DNA of 62,008 nucleotides from a virus. The notes under the pieces are model-generated. The model made no database searches, was not told where the DNA came from, and saw only the letters and a program-made list of their open reading frames with translations. Of the stretch, positions 38,501 through 46,080 are shown piece after piece (position 1 is the stretch's first letter; every line of letters begins with the position of its first letter). The stretch covers positions 1 through 62,008 of IMG/VR virus record IMGVR_UViG_3300023184_000001. The stretch is one strand, 5' to 3'. The translations under genes were made by a program, and so were the position numbers.

Positions 38501-41500
38501 CAGCTTCTTCCTCGGGGGTCAGTGCAGCCTTGGAAGTTTTGGGCTCGGCGAGAGAGCGTTGAGCAAGTGCTTTGTTGCCAGCCTCAAGCATCCGCATGAT
38601 CCCAGATTTCTGACCGTTAAGGAGTTTGTCAGTAGCCAGAACCAAGTCCATCATGGCGTTGTTTTCATTCTCGCCGATGTTGAAGGCTTTGCGAACAGCG
38701 CCCACAAAACGATTGAAGAACGATGAACCACCTTCGGAACCTTTGGCACCAAGCAGAAAAGTCTGCATAGCCTCGTCACTCATGCCATAAGCAAGGAATT
38801 CTTGCGGGCTAGTAAAGATGGAACCGTACTTTTTGAGACTCCTGATCTCGGGAGGCAATTCTCCCGCAGCCGCAAGCTGATTGAACCGGGCTTCGGCGCT
38901 CTCCATAATGCGCTGAATGTCACCTGCTGCCTGAGTTATCGCGCTAGTTGTGGAGAATCCGCGCTCTAGTGCTTTGAGGCCCAAGTACAGTTTCTGATTC
39001 GTAGCTGCGTGCAACAGTTCGTGCAATACAACTACGTTGCTAACCCCATGACCTGAACCAAAACTAGCACCGCGCAGGTAGACAGTTCTCTCGCCCGTTG
39101 CATCATTCTGTACGTACATACCACGGGCCTTGGCCCACTCTGCCGCCGCACGCGGGGTCTTCAGCCGGTCAGGTACTGGGCTGTCCTTTTCCAGCACGAC
39201 GAAATTCACATTGCCAACAAAGCTCCTGATCCGCTGGGCGACTAACCTTTGGAACAGGGTGCCAGTCTTAATGATGTGCGTGATTGCCTGCACACCATTT
39301 GTGAACTTGGAAAACTTAGGGTCAGCTTTAGCTATAGACGCTGCACCCTCTATGCTCGGCAGAGTCTTGACACCTGCCTCGGCAGCAACTTCACGTTTGA
39401 GAGTTTCAAGTTCTGCGGGAGTAAACCGATTGCTGTATTTCTCAAGCGTGGCCTTGACGGCTTTGCGTACAGTGTCAGTACCAGTACCCGAAGACCGCAG
39501 CGTGAGGAGTTCCTTGTATGCAGCACGGCGCTTTGTCTGGTTACCGGTATTGATTGCGGATTCAAGCGCGGTGGTTTGTTTCTCCGCTGCACGCCTAGTT
39601 CGTTCGTTAGCAGCGTTGCTAACCTTGCGTCCCGTTGCCTTGCTAGCCTCTTGCTCAGGCGTCAGTACAAGAGAAGGCCGACCCCTAGGCTTCTTGATCT
39701 CAGCGAGCGCAGCCTTAGCCTGCTCAACCACTTCGTTTGCAGGTGGGTTTACTACCGGGGCTTCGGCTGGGGCTACCGGGGCTTCGGCTGTTGGGGTTTC
39801 GGCTATGGCTTCAGTAGGGGCTTTGGCTGTGGCTTCGGCTGTTGGGGTTTCGGCTATGGCTTCAGTAGGGGCTTTGGCTGTGGCTTCGGCTGGGGCTTCA
39901 GTAGGGGCTTTGGCTGGGGCTTCAGTAGGGGCAACCGTTGGCGCACTATCTACGCGAGCCACAGCCTCCCGTACTCTAGCAATAGTATCTTCAGGCGCGG
40001 CTTTCTTCGATACCTCTAACCCAAGCCCACGCGCAATTGAGTTGATTTTTAACGTGCTGGTCGGCGTGCCTCCGCTGTCTATGGCAGTAATTAGGTTACG
40101 TGCGGCCACTATCTCAGGGGCCGGGGCTTCGGCTGTGGCTACTGGGGTTGGGGTTGGGGTTGGGGTTGGGGTTGGGGTTGGGGCTGTGGCTACTGGGGCG
40201 TTAGTTTTGGTAGCCTCTGTAGTCAATGCACCGGGCTTAGTGCTTTCTCCCACTGCAGGCCCCGCAGTAGTAGCTCCAGTTGAAACCACTCCTCCGGGTT
40301 CAGACTCAGTAGGTCCTTTGGCTGCGGTAGCTCCTGCGGGTTGTTCAGCCACAGTAGCGCTTGTTCTATCTGATTCACCGACAGACTTTGTAGGGACAGT
40401 GGCTGGGGCATTTTCAGCTTCCTCTTTCTCAACTCGTTGCGTTGCAATCTTGATTGCGTCTTCTTCCGTAGCCCCAGTAATATCCTCTATTTTTGATGCT
40501 AGTTCCTTGATCCGCGTTTCCCGTTCTGCGGAAACTACAGGGACTTCGGTTTTGGTTGTTGGCGCTGGGGTAGCAGCACTTACCTTATTTAGACCAATAT
40601 CCGCAAGGCTAAATTCTGTACCGGGGGCGGCACTCCTTATCGCACCTGATTGCTCCGGGGGCGCACTTTTTATAGCGGATGAAGTTTTTTGCAACATTTG
40701 AAGACCGGCAGAATGTCCGCCAGCCATAGCAATACCGGTTATCAGCCCTTGGGCCGCAGCTTTGTCTACGCCTTCATCCCAAGGTTTACCCGTTGCAAGG
40801 TTTGTAAAAATCTGTTCTTGAGCGGACTGGGGCATCTCTTCAAGAAAGCCTTCTTTGGCAACCTCCTTAAGAAATTTAGTGAGGAACGGACCTTCCCCTA
40901 CGCCCACGTTTTTAACCCCAGCAGATCGAGCGGCAATGTTTGTTTCCGCATCGCCGATGCCAAATTTCTGCGCCACTTTGCCAGACACAGCACTAATGGC
41001 TGCAGTCCCAAACCCCGCAGCTAAAGCGGGTAGCACGTACTCGTTCCAATCTTTGCCCGACTGCCTACCAGCTTCCGCAATAGAACCAGCCGACTGGACC
41101 CCTTCAGCGCCCCCGGCAACAGATGCAATTTTAAAAGCCTGCTCTTTAACCTTGTCGGCAATAAATTTTTCCGCACTTGCGCCACTCAAACCTAAACTAG
41201 ATGCCTCTGCTGTGGCTTTACCCACTAGAAAACGTACAAACCTGCCACCTACAACGCCAGCAGCTACTGTACCGGGCAGGGATTCTGCAATGCCACCAAC
41301 AAGGGCTGTAGGGTTAACTACCATCTCTTTCAGAGTATTCAAAAAGCCTACTGCTTCTTCTACGTTTTTGTCAGCGTTTTTGCGGGTTAATGACTGAAAC
41401 CCAGTCAAAAACTCATTTGTACTTTTAGGATCGTATCCAGCTTTGGCGAACACACGCCCCGCTGCGCCACCGGAAGTTAGATCGAGTAAGCCTACGTAGC

Positions 41501-42092
41501 TTTCACCAAAGCCAACAATTCCTTTAGCTACATCAAGCCCAGTGTCTTTTGCAAAGTCAGTAATGCCGTAATTTTCATTTTTAGCCCCGGTACGAAGCGT
41601 ATCTCTAGCTGCTTTTGCAACAGCTTCTTTTTTGGCCCCAATAGCAACTAGCCTATTAGCTTCTTCCGCAGCCTTACGATTTGCTGCGGTATCTGGGAGT
41701 TGTGGTATCTGCTTGCCCTCAAGCACAGACCCTTTGCGATCCCCACCCCCAACAGGTACGCCAGTAGCCCAATCCCGAACAAAATTCATGCCCGTGCCGA
41801 GGCTGTCAAAAAACCCTTTGGGGGCGGGGGTTTGGGCTACTGCGGGTTTGGCTAAGGCTTCTTCTAGAGTGAACTCTTGCGGCGCAGAGTCCGGGTCTTG
41901 CACTGCCATAGTTGGGGCTTGCTTGCGGGCCTTCATTGCCGCATCGTAGTCCCCACCGGGATTAATCTCCTCCCACGCTGCGCGAGAGGGTAGCTTATCA
42001 GAGGCAGGGGCCTCGTCAAATGTGTCAAAGAAGTTTTTTCCCGCAGCTACGGAAGCCTTTGGGCTATCAAAGGTGTCAAAAAAGTTTGCCAT
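35568..42092 (-). CDS. Giant internal virion / polyvalent protein (2174 aa)
   Basis: I chose ATG 42090-42092 one base after the preceding stop, behind AAGGACAG. N-terminal repeats 'FFDTFD' (twice); Ala/Val/Gly-rich segments (about 230-330); a low-complexity Pro/Thr/Ala/Glu region (about 600-790); 'VVLHELLHAATN' (HExxH at 1024-1028, putative zinc peptidase); a region resembling the PLxRFG domain ('YFPLMRHGDF', about 1410); and a helical C terminus. Giant last genes of podovirus late operons encode ejected internal proteins (T7 gp16 analogue). A transglycosylase motif is not visible; the metallopeptidase might open host barriers instead. Confidence 0.75.
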   Translation of the reverse strand: MANFFDTFDSPKASVAAGKNFFDTFDEAPASDKLPSRAAWEEINPGGDYDAAMKARKQAPTMAVQDPDSAPQEFTLEEALAKPAVAQTPAPKGFFDSLGTGMNFVRDWATGVPVGGGDRKGSVLEGKQIPQLPDTAANRKAAEEANRLVAIGAKKEAVAKAARDTLRTGAKNENYGITDFAKDTGLDVAKGIVGFGESYVGLLDLTSGGAAGRVFAKAGYDPKSTNEFLTGFQSLTRKNADKNVEEAVGFLNTLKEMVVNPTALVGGIAESLPGTVAAGVVGGRFVRFLVGKATAEASSLGLSGASAEKFIADKVKEQAFKIASVAGGAEGVQSAGSIAEAGRQSGKDWNEYVLPALAAGFGTAAISAVSGKVAQKFGIGDAETNIAARSAGVKNVGVGEGPFLTKFLKEVAKEGFLEEMPQSAQEQIFTNLATGKPWDEGVDKAAAQGLITGIAMAGGHSAGLQMLQKTSSAIKSAPPEQSGAIRSAAPGTEFSLADIGLNKVSAATPAPTTKTEVPVVSAERETRIKELASKIEDITGATEEDAIKIATQRVEKEEAENAPATVPTKSVGESDRTSATVAEQPAGATAAKGPTESEPGGVVSTGATTAGPAVGESTKPGALTTEATKTNAPVATAPTPTPTPTPTPTPVATAEAPAPEIVAARNLITAIDSGGTPTSTLKINSIARGLGLEVSKKAAPEDTIARVREAVARVDSAPTVAPTEAPAKAPTEAPAEATAKAPTEAIAETPTAEATAKAPTEAIAETPTAEAPVAPAEAPVVNPPANEVVEQAKAALAEIKKPRGRPSLVLTPEQEASKATGRKVSNAANERTRRAAEKQTTALESAINTGNQTKRRAAYKELLTLRSSGTGTDTVRKAVKATLEKYSNRFTPAELETLKREVAAEAGVKTLPSIEGAASIAKADPKFSKFTNGVQAITHIIKTGTLFQRLVAQRIRSFVGNVNFVVLEKDSPVPDRLKTPRAAAEWAKARGMYVQNDATGERTVYLRGASFGSGHGVSNVVVLHELLHAATNQKLYLGLKALERGFSTTSAITQAAGDIQRIMESAEARFNQLAAAGELPPEIRSLKKYGSIFTSPQEFLAYGMSDEAMQTFLLGAKGSEGGSSFFNRFVGAVRKAFNIGENENNAMMDLVLATDKLLNGQKSGIMRMLEAGNKALAQRSLAEPKTSKAALTPEEEAEQLDRDASKAAKTTADSRAGEELGKAVSIQAAVRDPIKIWRALSGAWDGMTDSARSKISNFFDIDTIARGPGERIPALKEVAKLMQQMSGMTQNILRSTSKITEQTKRFYRAHPDARVAFEDLTHVSTLAKYDPAKVGDTRSNEPLDTAFAALPKTGQQLYRDTRDYYKEMNELQLHIITENLDQLDIPDADRKKLIAGIREIYQKENLIEPYFPLMRHGDFILKIGKRGSANYLSMRFDTKAERERAAQNYADSQGRDVKELEQDGYIVKSADIGGVELRRSIESSSELLKAGYAAIDAAPIGYAIDPTPVRAAMKDNLYQAYLTSMPEGSIRKMFIHREGTAGFSSDVLRNLNSYGLKASKAYSKLKFGTPVRQALAAAERGLVGPEEKYRPLVTRAKEMVAEYLEPKAKTGIAQGAEQFTDMVTKVSFVRNLTSWSSAMLQPADIVLKGIPVLAGNHGPKALAALSQRMKIWNQYGVVQKNADGTTTWRAPSIEFARGLTPDQRKAVRDMNAMYGVTTDTLANEVFSQARKTGSKLDSKWVENSKDAANTLIMGGLMHHGERLSREVLFLTSYDLYRSEGLPRAEAVHSAVQEVTEALGNNSASGKPMIMRGAGGKFVTMYKFFPLTTTRLLVGNFFRMLPLMNKEGKVAAATKFFGIMGTHLLAGGLTALPLFNVVMGILGAAWAKWGRDPDAPAEMKDIDYPTWWKSVYMDKVFGSTHIADILKTGLINKMTGSDVANRLSLNDMFFRELPHSKNLTETAMNLGWVLAGAGASTALDIAKGIQLGINGEYELALEKISPASVSKLLIAHRYATEGVEDTRGVKLLEKGKLPASAIAGQAIGFRPAKVVEAQERGFKAFAAEKAVDEEKNKIANDIKDNFRKSIDLDKPADYQQRFEAKFEETLGKLQEFNGKHPEKAFASDAVFKLILSDAKLKANLGVNAGVNITPKNARLLGDTVDKAIEALESYDKKEP
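39757..39935 (-). repeat. Low-complexity repeat in the giant gene
   Basis: Imperfect tandem copies of GGGGCTTCGGCT / GGGGCTTTGGCT-type units encode 'APTEA', 'AKAPTEA' and 'IAETPTAEA' repeats on the minus strand. One block of about 63 bp ('AETPTAEATAKAPTEAI') occurs twice. This is a flexible linker likely to vary in length. Confidence 0.8.
40144..40183 (+). repeat. (GGGGTT)6GGGG microsatellite
   Basis: Seven G4 runs spaced by TT, the same unit as the ciliate telomere repeat TTGGGG. On the coding (minus) strand it gives a Thr-Pro run. It has strong potential to form G-quadruplexes on the plus strand. Confidence 0.95.
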
Positions 42093-42093
42093 G

Positions 42094-44439
42094 TTACTGT
42101 CCTTGCAGTATCTTGGCTGCAGCGCCTCTTCCAAATTTTAGGTCAAACTCAGCAGCCCTATTGGGGTTAGCCTTTAGGGCTTGTATGTGTGCAGCGGTTG
42201 GCGTAGCGGCAGGGGCAGGGGCAGGGGCAGGGGCAGCTTGGGGGGCAGGGTTAGCCAAAGAGCCAGCTAGGGCATTGGCTTCTTTTACCCTAGCTTCCAC
42301 TCTACGCTTTATTTCCGCCGCATGTGCTACAGGGTCTGTCTTTTCTAGTCTACGCATTACGGGGTCTGCAAATGCTTGTTCATTTACAGACTTGAGCGCA
42401 GCGGCAACTGCTGCCTCACGTCTAAGTTGGGCAGCTTGGGCAAGTTTTGCTTTTTCAGCGGCGTCAACTTGCGCAAGTCTTGTTTTTTCATTTTCGTCTC
42501 TAGGGCCACCTGCCGGGATGTCGCTCTGGCTTGAACTCATTCTCTGCTGTTTCAAACCCTGAATTTGCAAAGATAATTCATAGGCAATACGATTCCTTTG
42601 CTGACCTACAGTTTCCCCCGGTTTTGGTTGTTCACTGCCCATCCTGTGGGCAACACCAGCTTCAAGGGTTCTGTTGTCAAAGTTAACATTAAGTTCTTTC
42701 TCGGGCTTCGTGGCCGCAAGAATACCCTGCAGCAGCGTGCGCTGACGGTAGTTCGCGTCTTGTCTAGCTAAGTGAGCAGCACGCCGATTCTGTTCGGCAG
42801 CGGCAACTAGCCCCTGAGCCTCACGGTGCAGGCCCATCTTTTCCTTGCGTTCGGCGTCGGCCAAATTGATACGCATAGCTTCGAGCGCTCGGTTTTCTAC
42901 CTGTGACGCCTGATTAGTCGCACCGTAAGCCTGCCCGAACGCTACAGCACCTGCACCTAAACCACGAGCTAAGTCGTTGCCTTGCAACATAGCTCCAGCA
43001 GCTTGTAGCGCCGCTAGCCCCCTACCTTGTTTCCGATTAGTGGCATTTTCTTCTTGCATGCGCTTGATGTTCTCACGCTCTTCGTTGTACTGACTCGGCC
43101 CAGCCGAATCTATAAGCTCTTTCCTAGCTGCCATTACTGCTGCTAAACGCTGCTCGGGGGTCTGCTCCGTGTATACAGGGGCTGGAGTCCGGTAATCTTT
43201 GAACATTTCTCTAAGCAACCCCCTACGCATATCTTCTTCGCTTAGTTCTGGTTCTAGTTTCTCTACGTCGGCATAACCCCCACCACCGGCAGGTGCGGCT
43301 GCTCCTTCCCCATAACCAAGCCCAAATTCATCTAGGCCCATACCCCCACCAGCAAAAGCAACAATACCACCACGAGCCATGCTTTCTTTCGTCGGCAGCA
43401 TCTTGTTCATGTCTACGGGTAAGGAAGCAAGGCCATTTTTCATAGATGCACGGGCAGCTTTCTCCATGCTCACAATCTGGAGTTGCTCTTGATCCCCACG
43501 GGCTTTCGCCGCTTCTTCAGCTTGGTCTAGTTGCTCATCGGATAACCCACGCACAATGCTCTCAATGTTCTGCTGGCTATCTACGCTACCGCCGTCGGCA
43601 AAGAATTGTTTCAAGCCGTAAGCAGCAGAAATACCAGAACCCAACAACTGGCCGAATGACGGTGAGCCTGTAGTACCGGTCTGGTATTGAGTGCCGGAAC
43701 TACCAATTGGAAGGCCCCGTATCATGTTAGCCATGTTGCTCAATTTTTGTTGGGGGTCTGCTTTTTGGTCTAGGAAGTCTTGGTACGATAGGTCCAACCC
43801 CCGCTGCCCCATAGCCTGCTCTTGTGCGCCGTAGGCCGACTGCAGCCGGTTGACATCCATACCCTGCGTGATGCCTGAGCGAAACTGATTGGACGCTTGG
43901 TCAAAGTTTGCCTGATCCCCACGAGCTTGGATGTCGCCCATTTGTTGCCCGAGGTTGCGCTCGCGTTCAGCCCGCATAATCGCATCACGTGAACCACCAA
44001 AAGCCCCTGCCTGAGCAGCCTGCGCCTGTTGCATCGTCCCCATAATGCCCGACTGCCGACCCGCTTCGCGCTTCTGAATATCCGTTACTTGCTGCTGATA
44101 CGGCGACATGTAGGCACCAATGCCCTTACTGAATCCTTCCGGCCCAGCGTTCATGTTTGCAGCGTTTTGTTTTGCCTGCTCCTGCATTGGGGTAAACCCT
44201 TGGATGCGGTTAGCTCCATAGGCTTCGTACGGACGATCAGATAACGCTGATTGTTTGGCTAGCGTGTCTTGTGCATAGCCTTTAGCCCATTCGGGTAAAC
44301 CCGTATCCGTTGTGGTAGTTGTGGAGGGGGCGGAACCGCCACCTTGGGGGATGATGCCCCCATCAGCTTTACGAATAAACGCACGGGGAGGGAGGTCTGG
44401 TATGCCCAGCATAGCCATTGCGTGGTTATTAAATTTCAT
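42094..44439 (-). CDS. Internal virion protein, Gln/Ala-rich (781 aa)
   Basis: I chose ATG 44437-44439, which overlaps the previous TGA. Features: 'LPPRAFIRKADGG' near the start, 'LPEWAKGYAQDTLAKQSAL', the glutamine/alanine-rich helical region 100-240 with 'AGAFGGSRDAIMRAER', 'FFADGGSVDSQQNIESIV', 'MARGGIVAFAGGG' about residue 350, a coiled-coil 420-700 and an Ala/Pro tail. Such proteins upstream of the giant last gene match T7 gp14/gp15-type core proteins that are ejected into the host. Assignment by place and composition. Confidence 0.65.
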   Translation of the reverse strand: MKFNNHAMAMLGIPDLPPRAFIRKADGGIIPQGGGSAPSTTTTTDTGLPEWAKGYAQDTLAKQSALSDRPYEAYGANRIQGFTPMQEQAKQNAANMNAGPEGFSKGIGAYMSPYQQQVTDIQKREAGRQSGIMGTMQQAQAAQAGAFGGSRDAIMRAERERNLGQQMGDIQARGDQANFDQASNQFRSGITQGMDVNRLQSAYGAQEQAMGQRGLDLSYQDFLDQKADPQQKLSNMANMIRGLPIGSSGTQYQTGTTGSPSFGQLLGSGISAAYGLKQFFADGGSVDSQQNIESIVRGLSDEQLDQAEEAAKARGDQEQLQIVSMEKAARASMKNGLASLPVDMNKMLPTKESMARGGIVAFAGGGMGLDEFGLGYGEGAAAPAGGGGYADVEKLEPELSEEDMRRGLLREMFKDYRTPAPVYTEQTPEQRLAAVMAARKELIDSAGPSQYNEERENIKRMQEENATNRKQGRGLAALQAAGAMLQGNDLARGLGAGAVAFGQAYGATNQASQVENRALEAMRINLADAERKEKMGLHREAQGLVAAAEQNRRAAHLARQDANYRQRTLLQGILAATKPEKELNVNFDNRTLEAGVAHRMGSEQPKPGETVGQQRNRIAYELSLQIQGLKQQRMSSSQSDIPAGGPRDENEKTRLAQVDAAEKAKLAQAAQLRREAAVAAALKSVNEQAFADPVMRRLEKTDPVAHAAEIKRRVEARVKEANALAGSLANPAPQAAPAPAPAPAATPTAAHIQALKANPNRAAEFDLKFGRGAAAKILQGQ

Positions 44440-44843
44440 AGCTTTACCCCAACAATACGGTATTTTTCTTTGAAGCCGTAGCGTTGCCACAGCCTAGCAA
44501 TTGATTCCCTAGCAGCACCTTCAATAGCCGTAGCACCCATAGACCTTGCATAGGCCCGTAGCTGCTCAAACGTATCTCCACTGCTTACTAGCCTGCCGCC
44601 TATAGCGGTAATAAACGCAACCCGATCATCAGGGCGATTGAAAAACTCAACTGTCGCGGCACCGTGGATAACACCAGAATCATCAACTGCAACAATCAGT
44701 GCCCACTTACCTTGGGTTACAAATACCTTAGCATGCGTTACTGTGTAGTCCCCATTGGAGTGCTCCAGCGCATCAGCTATAAACCCCTCAACCTTGTCCC
44801 AAGTATAGTTCACCCACTCTGAGGCGACATACTGTATTTTCAT
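44436..44843 (-). CDS. GNAT-fold protein of the internal-virion cluster (putative)
   Basis: The protein has 135 residues; ATGA overlaps on both sides. 'GKWALIVAVDDSGVIHGAATVEFF' is a GNAT-like strand pattern, 'ITAIGGRLVSSGDTFEQLRAYARSMG' the following strand-helix, and 'ARLWQRYGFKEKYRIVGVKL' the typical GNAT end (W-x-R-x-G-F). The acetyl-CoA P-loop R/Q-x-x-G-x-G/A is not visible, so it may be an inactive relative like T7 gp13, which helps assemble the internal core. Confidence 0.65.
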   Translation of the reverse strand: MKIQYVASEWVNYTWDKVEGFIADALEHSNGDYTVTHAKVFVTQGKWALIVAVDDSGVIHGAATVEFFNRPDDRVAFITAIGGRLVSSGDTFEQLRAYARSMGATAIEGAARESIARLWQRYGFKEKYRIVGVKL

Positions 44844-45787
44844 GCTGGTAGATGCTTATCCATGCGCGAATTGACAGCCACCTTGTTTGTACCAATAGAC
44901 TTTTTACGGCCTGCTTGAATACGAGCAAGCATGGCATACAGCTTACGCGCACCAGCTTCAGTTGAGCCGTTGCCCAACTCTGACACAATTCTCGATGGCA
45001 CTACGAACTCACCGTCCGCGAGCCGTGCAGGTTGCTTTGCTTTGCCAATAGTTGCCGGGATCGAGTCTGAAACACCGTCTCCGGGGCCGCGCAGGAGCCT
45101 GCCACCGTCTGAGTAACCACCGAGGGAGCCTAGACCACCTAGGGCGTAGCTGCTTATCATGCCGCCTTTGGCGTTATCTCCTGATGGTGCGTTGCCTACA
45201 CCATAGCCACCAGCAGGGGCAGTAGGGTCAACACCACCACTCATTTCATTTCCTTGCCAACTTTCGCCGGTGCTTCCACCACCTTGTGCTGCATTTTTAC
45301 CGCCTAGCCCGTTCGTACCCGAAACATCATCTCGGCTACTTTCTTGAGGATCGGTAGGCGTTTCTTGTTGCGCTGAACGGCCTTCCCGTGCTGCTTGCGA
45401 TAGATACCCACCTATAGAAGTTAAACCTTTATCTGTTAAAAATGCGCCTAAATTAGCAGCGGGACTCCAATTTGGTGTTGATGGTGATGTAATGCCATCA
45501 TTCCCACCCCTATCACTACCAGCATTGACACCCGTACCGGCGTTTCCGCCTAAATTTGATGCTACGGTTCCAGCGGGGACCCATGTGTACTGGCCCGTTG
45601 CTGGGTTGTACGTGTACTTCCCACTGCTGTATGTTTTTTCTCCCGCCGCTGCGTTTGCAGCCTCGATAGCTGCAGACCTAGGCAAGTAGTCGTAGTACAG
45701 TTGCTCTCTGCCAAAGCTGCTACCGTAGTTGCCATTATTAGGCACATCTGGCTGGGGAAAATAATTGGGGTCGTCTCTGAGGTTCAT
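44840..45787 (-). CDS. Virion protein with conserved Gly-rich C-terminal domain (315 aa)
   Basis: N-terminal half is Gly/Asn/Ser-rich and probably disordered ('YTYNPATGQYTWVPAGTVAS'). The C-terminal 110 residues, 'GYSDGGRLLRGPGDGVSDSI', 'PARLADGEFVVPSRIVSELG' and 'STEAGARKLYAMLARIQAGR', form a conserved block that I know from many phage internal-virion proteins. Lies between tail and ejection protein genes. Function not known; ejection or tail assembly is likely. Confidence 0.7.
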   Translation of the reverse strand: MNLRDDPNYFPQPDVPNNGNYGSSFGREQLYYDYLPRSAAIEAANAAAGEKTYSSGKYTYNPATGQYTWVPAGTVASNLGGNAGTGVNAGSDRGGNDGITSPSTPNWSPAANLGAFLTDKGLTSIGGYLSQAAREGRSAQQETPTDPQESSRDDVSGTNGLGGKNAAQGGGSTGESWQGNEMSGGVDPTAPAGGYGVGNAPSGDNAKGGMISSYALGGLGSLGGYSDGGRLLRGPGDGVSDSIPATIGKAKQPARLADGEFVVPSRIVSELGNGSTEAGARKLYAMLARIQAGRKKSIGTNKVAVNSRMDKHLPA

Positions 45788-46080
45788 GTTTTTACTTTCA
45801 GTACGTTGCTTGCCGAAGTATCATAGTAGATATCCCCAACGCGCAGATTAGCAAGGTTGGCTTGGGTTGGCAAGCTAGGGGATGTGCCAGACGTAGGGAA
45901 AAAACTCAAGCCAGAAACAACTTCCGTGCCGTTAAACTGAGACGATGCCGAGATAGGCCCAGCGTTGTCCAATTGGGTAAAATACAGGCGGAGCACGTTA
46001 AGCAACTGACTTAGCATTGCAAAATCGTATTCCGGTGTAACCGCCGGTAGCCGTGGAGCAGTTACGTTTTTTTGTGCCAT
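45784..46080 (-). CDS. Small tail-associated protein (98 aa)
   Basis: TAATG overlap with the nozzle-like gene and ATGA overlap with the next. 'APRLPAVTPEYDFAMLSQLLNVLRLYFTQLDN' (helix) followed by 'VGDIYYDTSASNVLKVKT'. A helix plus 'GDIYYDTSxNVLKVK' end is usual for small proteins of podovirus tails. Exact role unknown. Confidence 0.7.
   Translation of the reverse strand: MAQKNVTAPRLPAVTPEYDFAMLSQLLNVLRLYFTQLDNAGPISASSQFNGTEVVSGLSFFPTSGTSPSLPTQANLANLRVGDIYYDTSASNVLKVKT

Noticed and set aside
39130-40701. 523-residue plus-strand open frame opposite the giant gene
   Set aside because: It mirrors the low-complexity Ala/Pro/Thr coding sequence of the giant minus-strand gene; repeats suppress stops on both strands. 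No start signal or recognisable domain.
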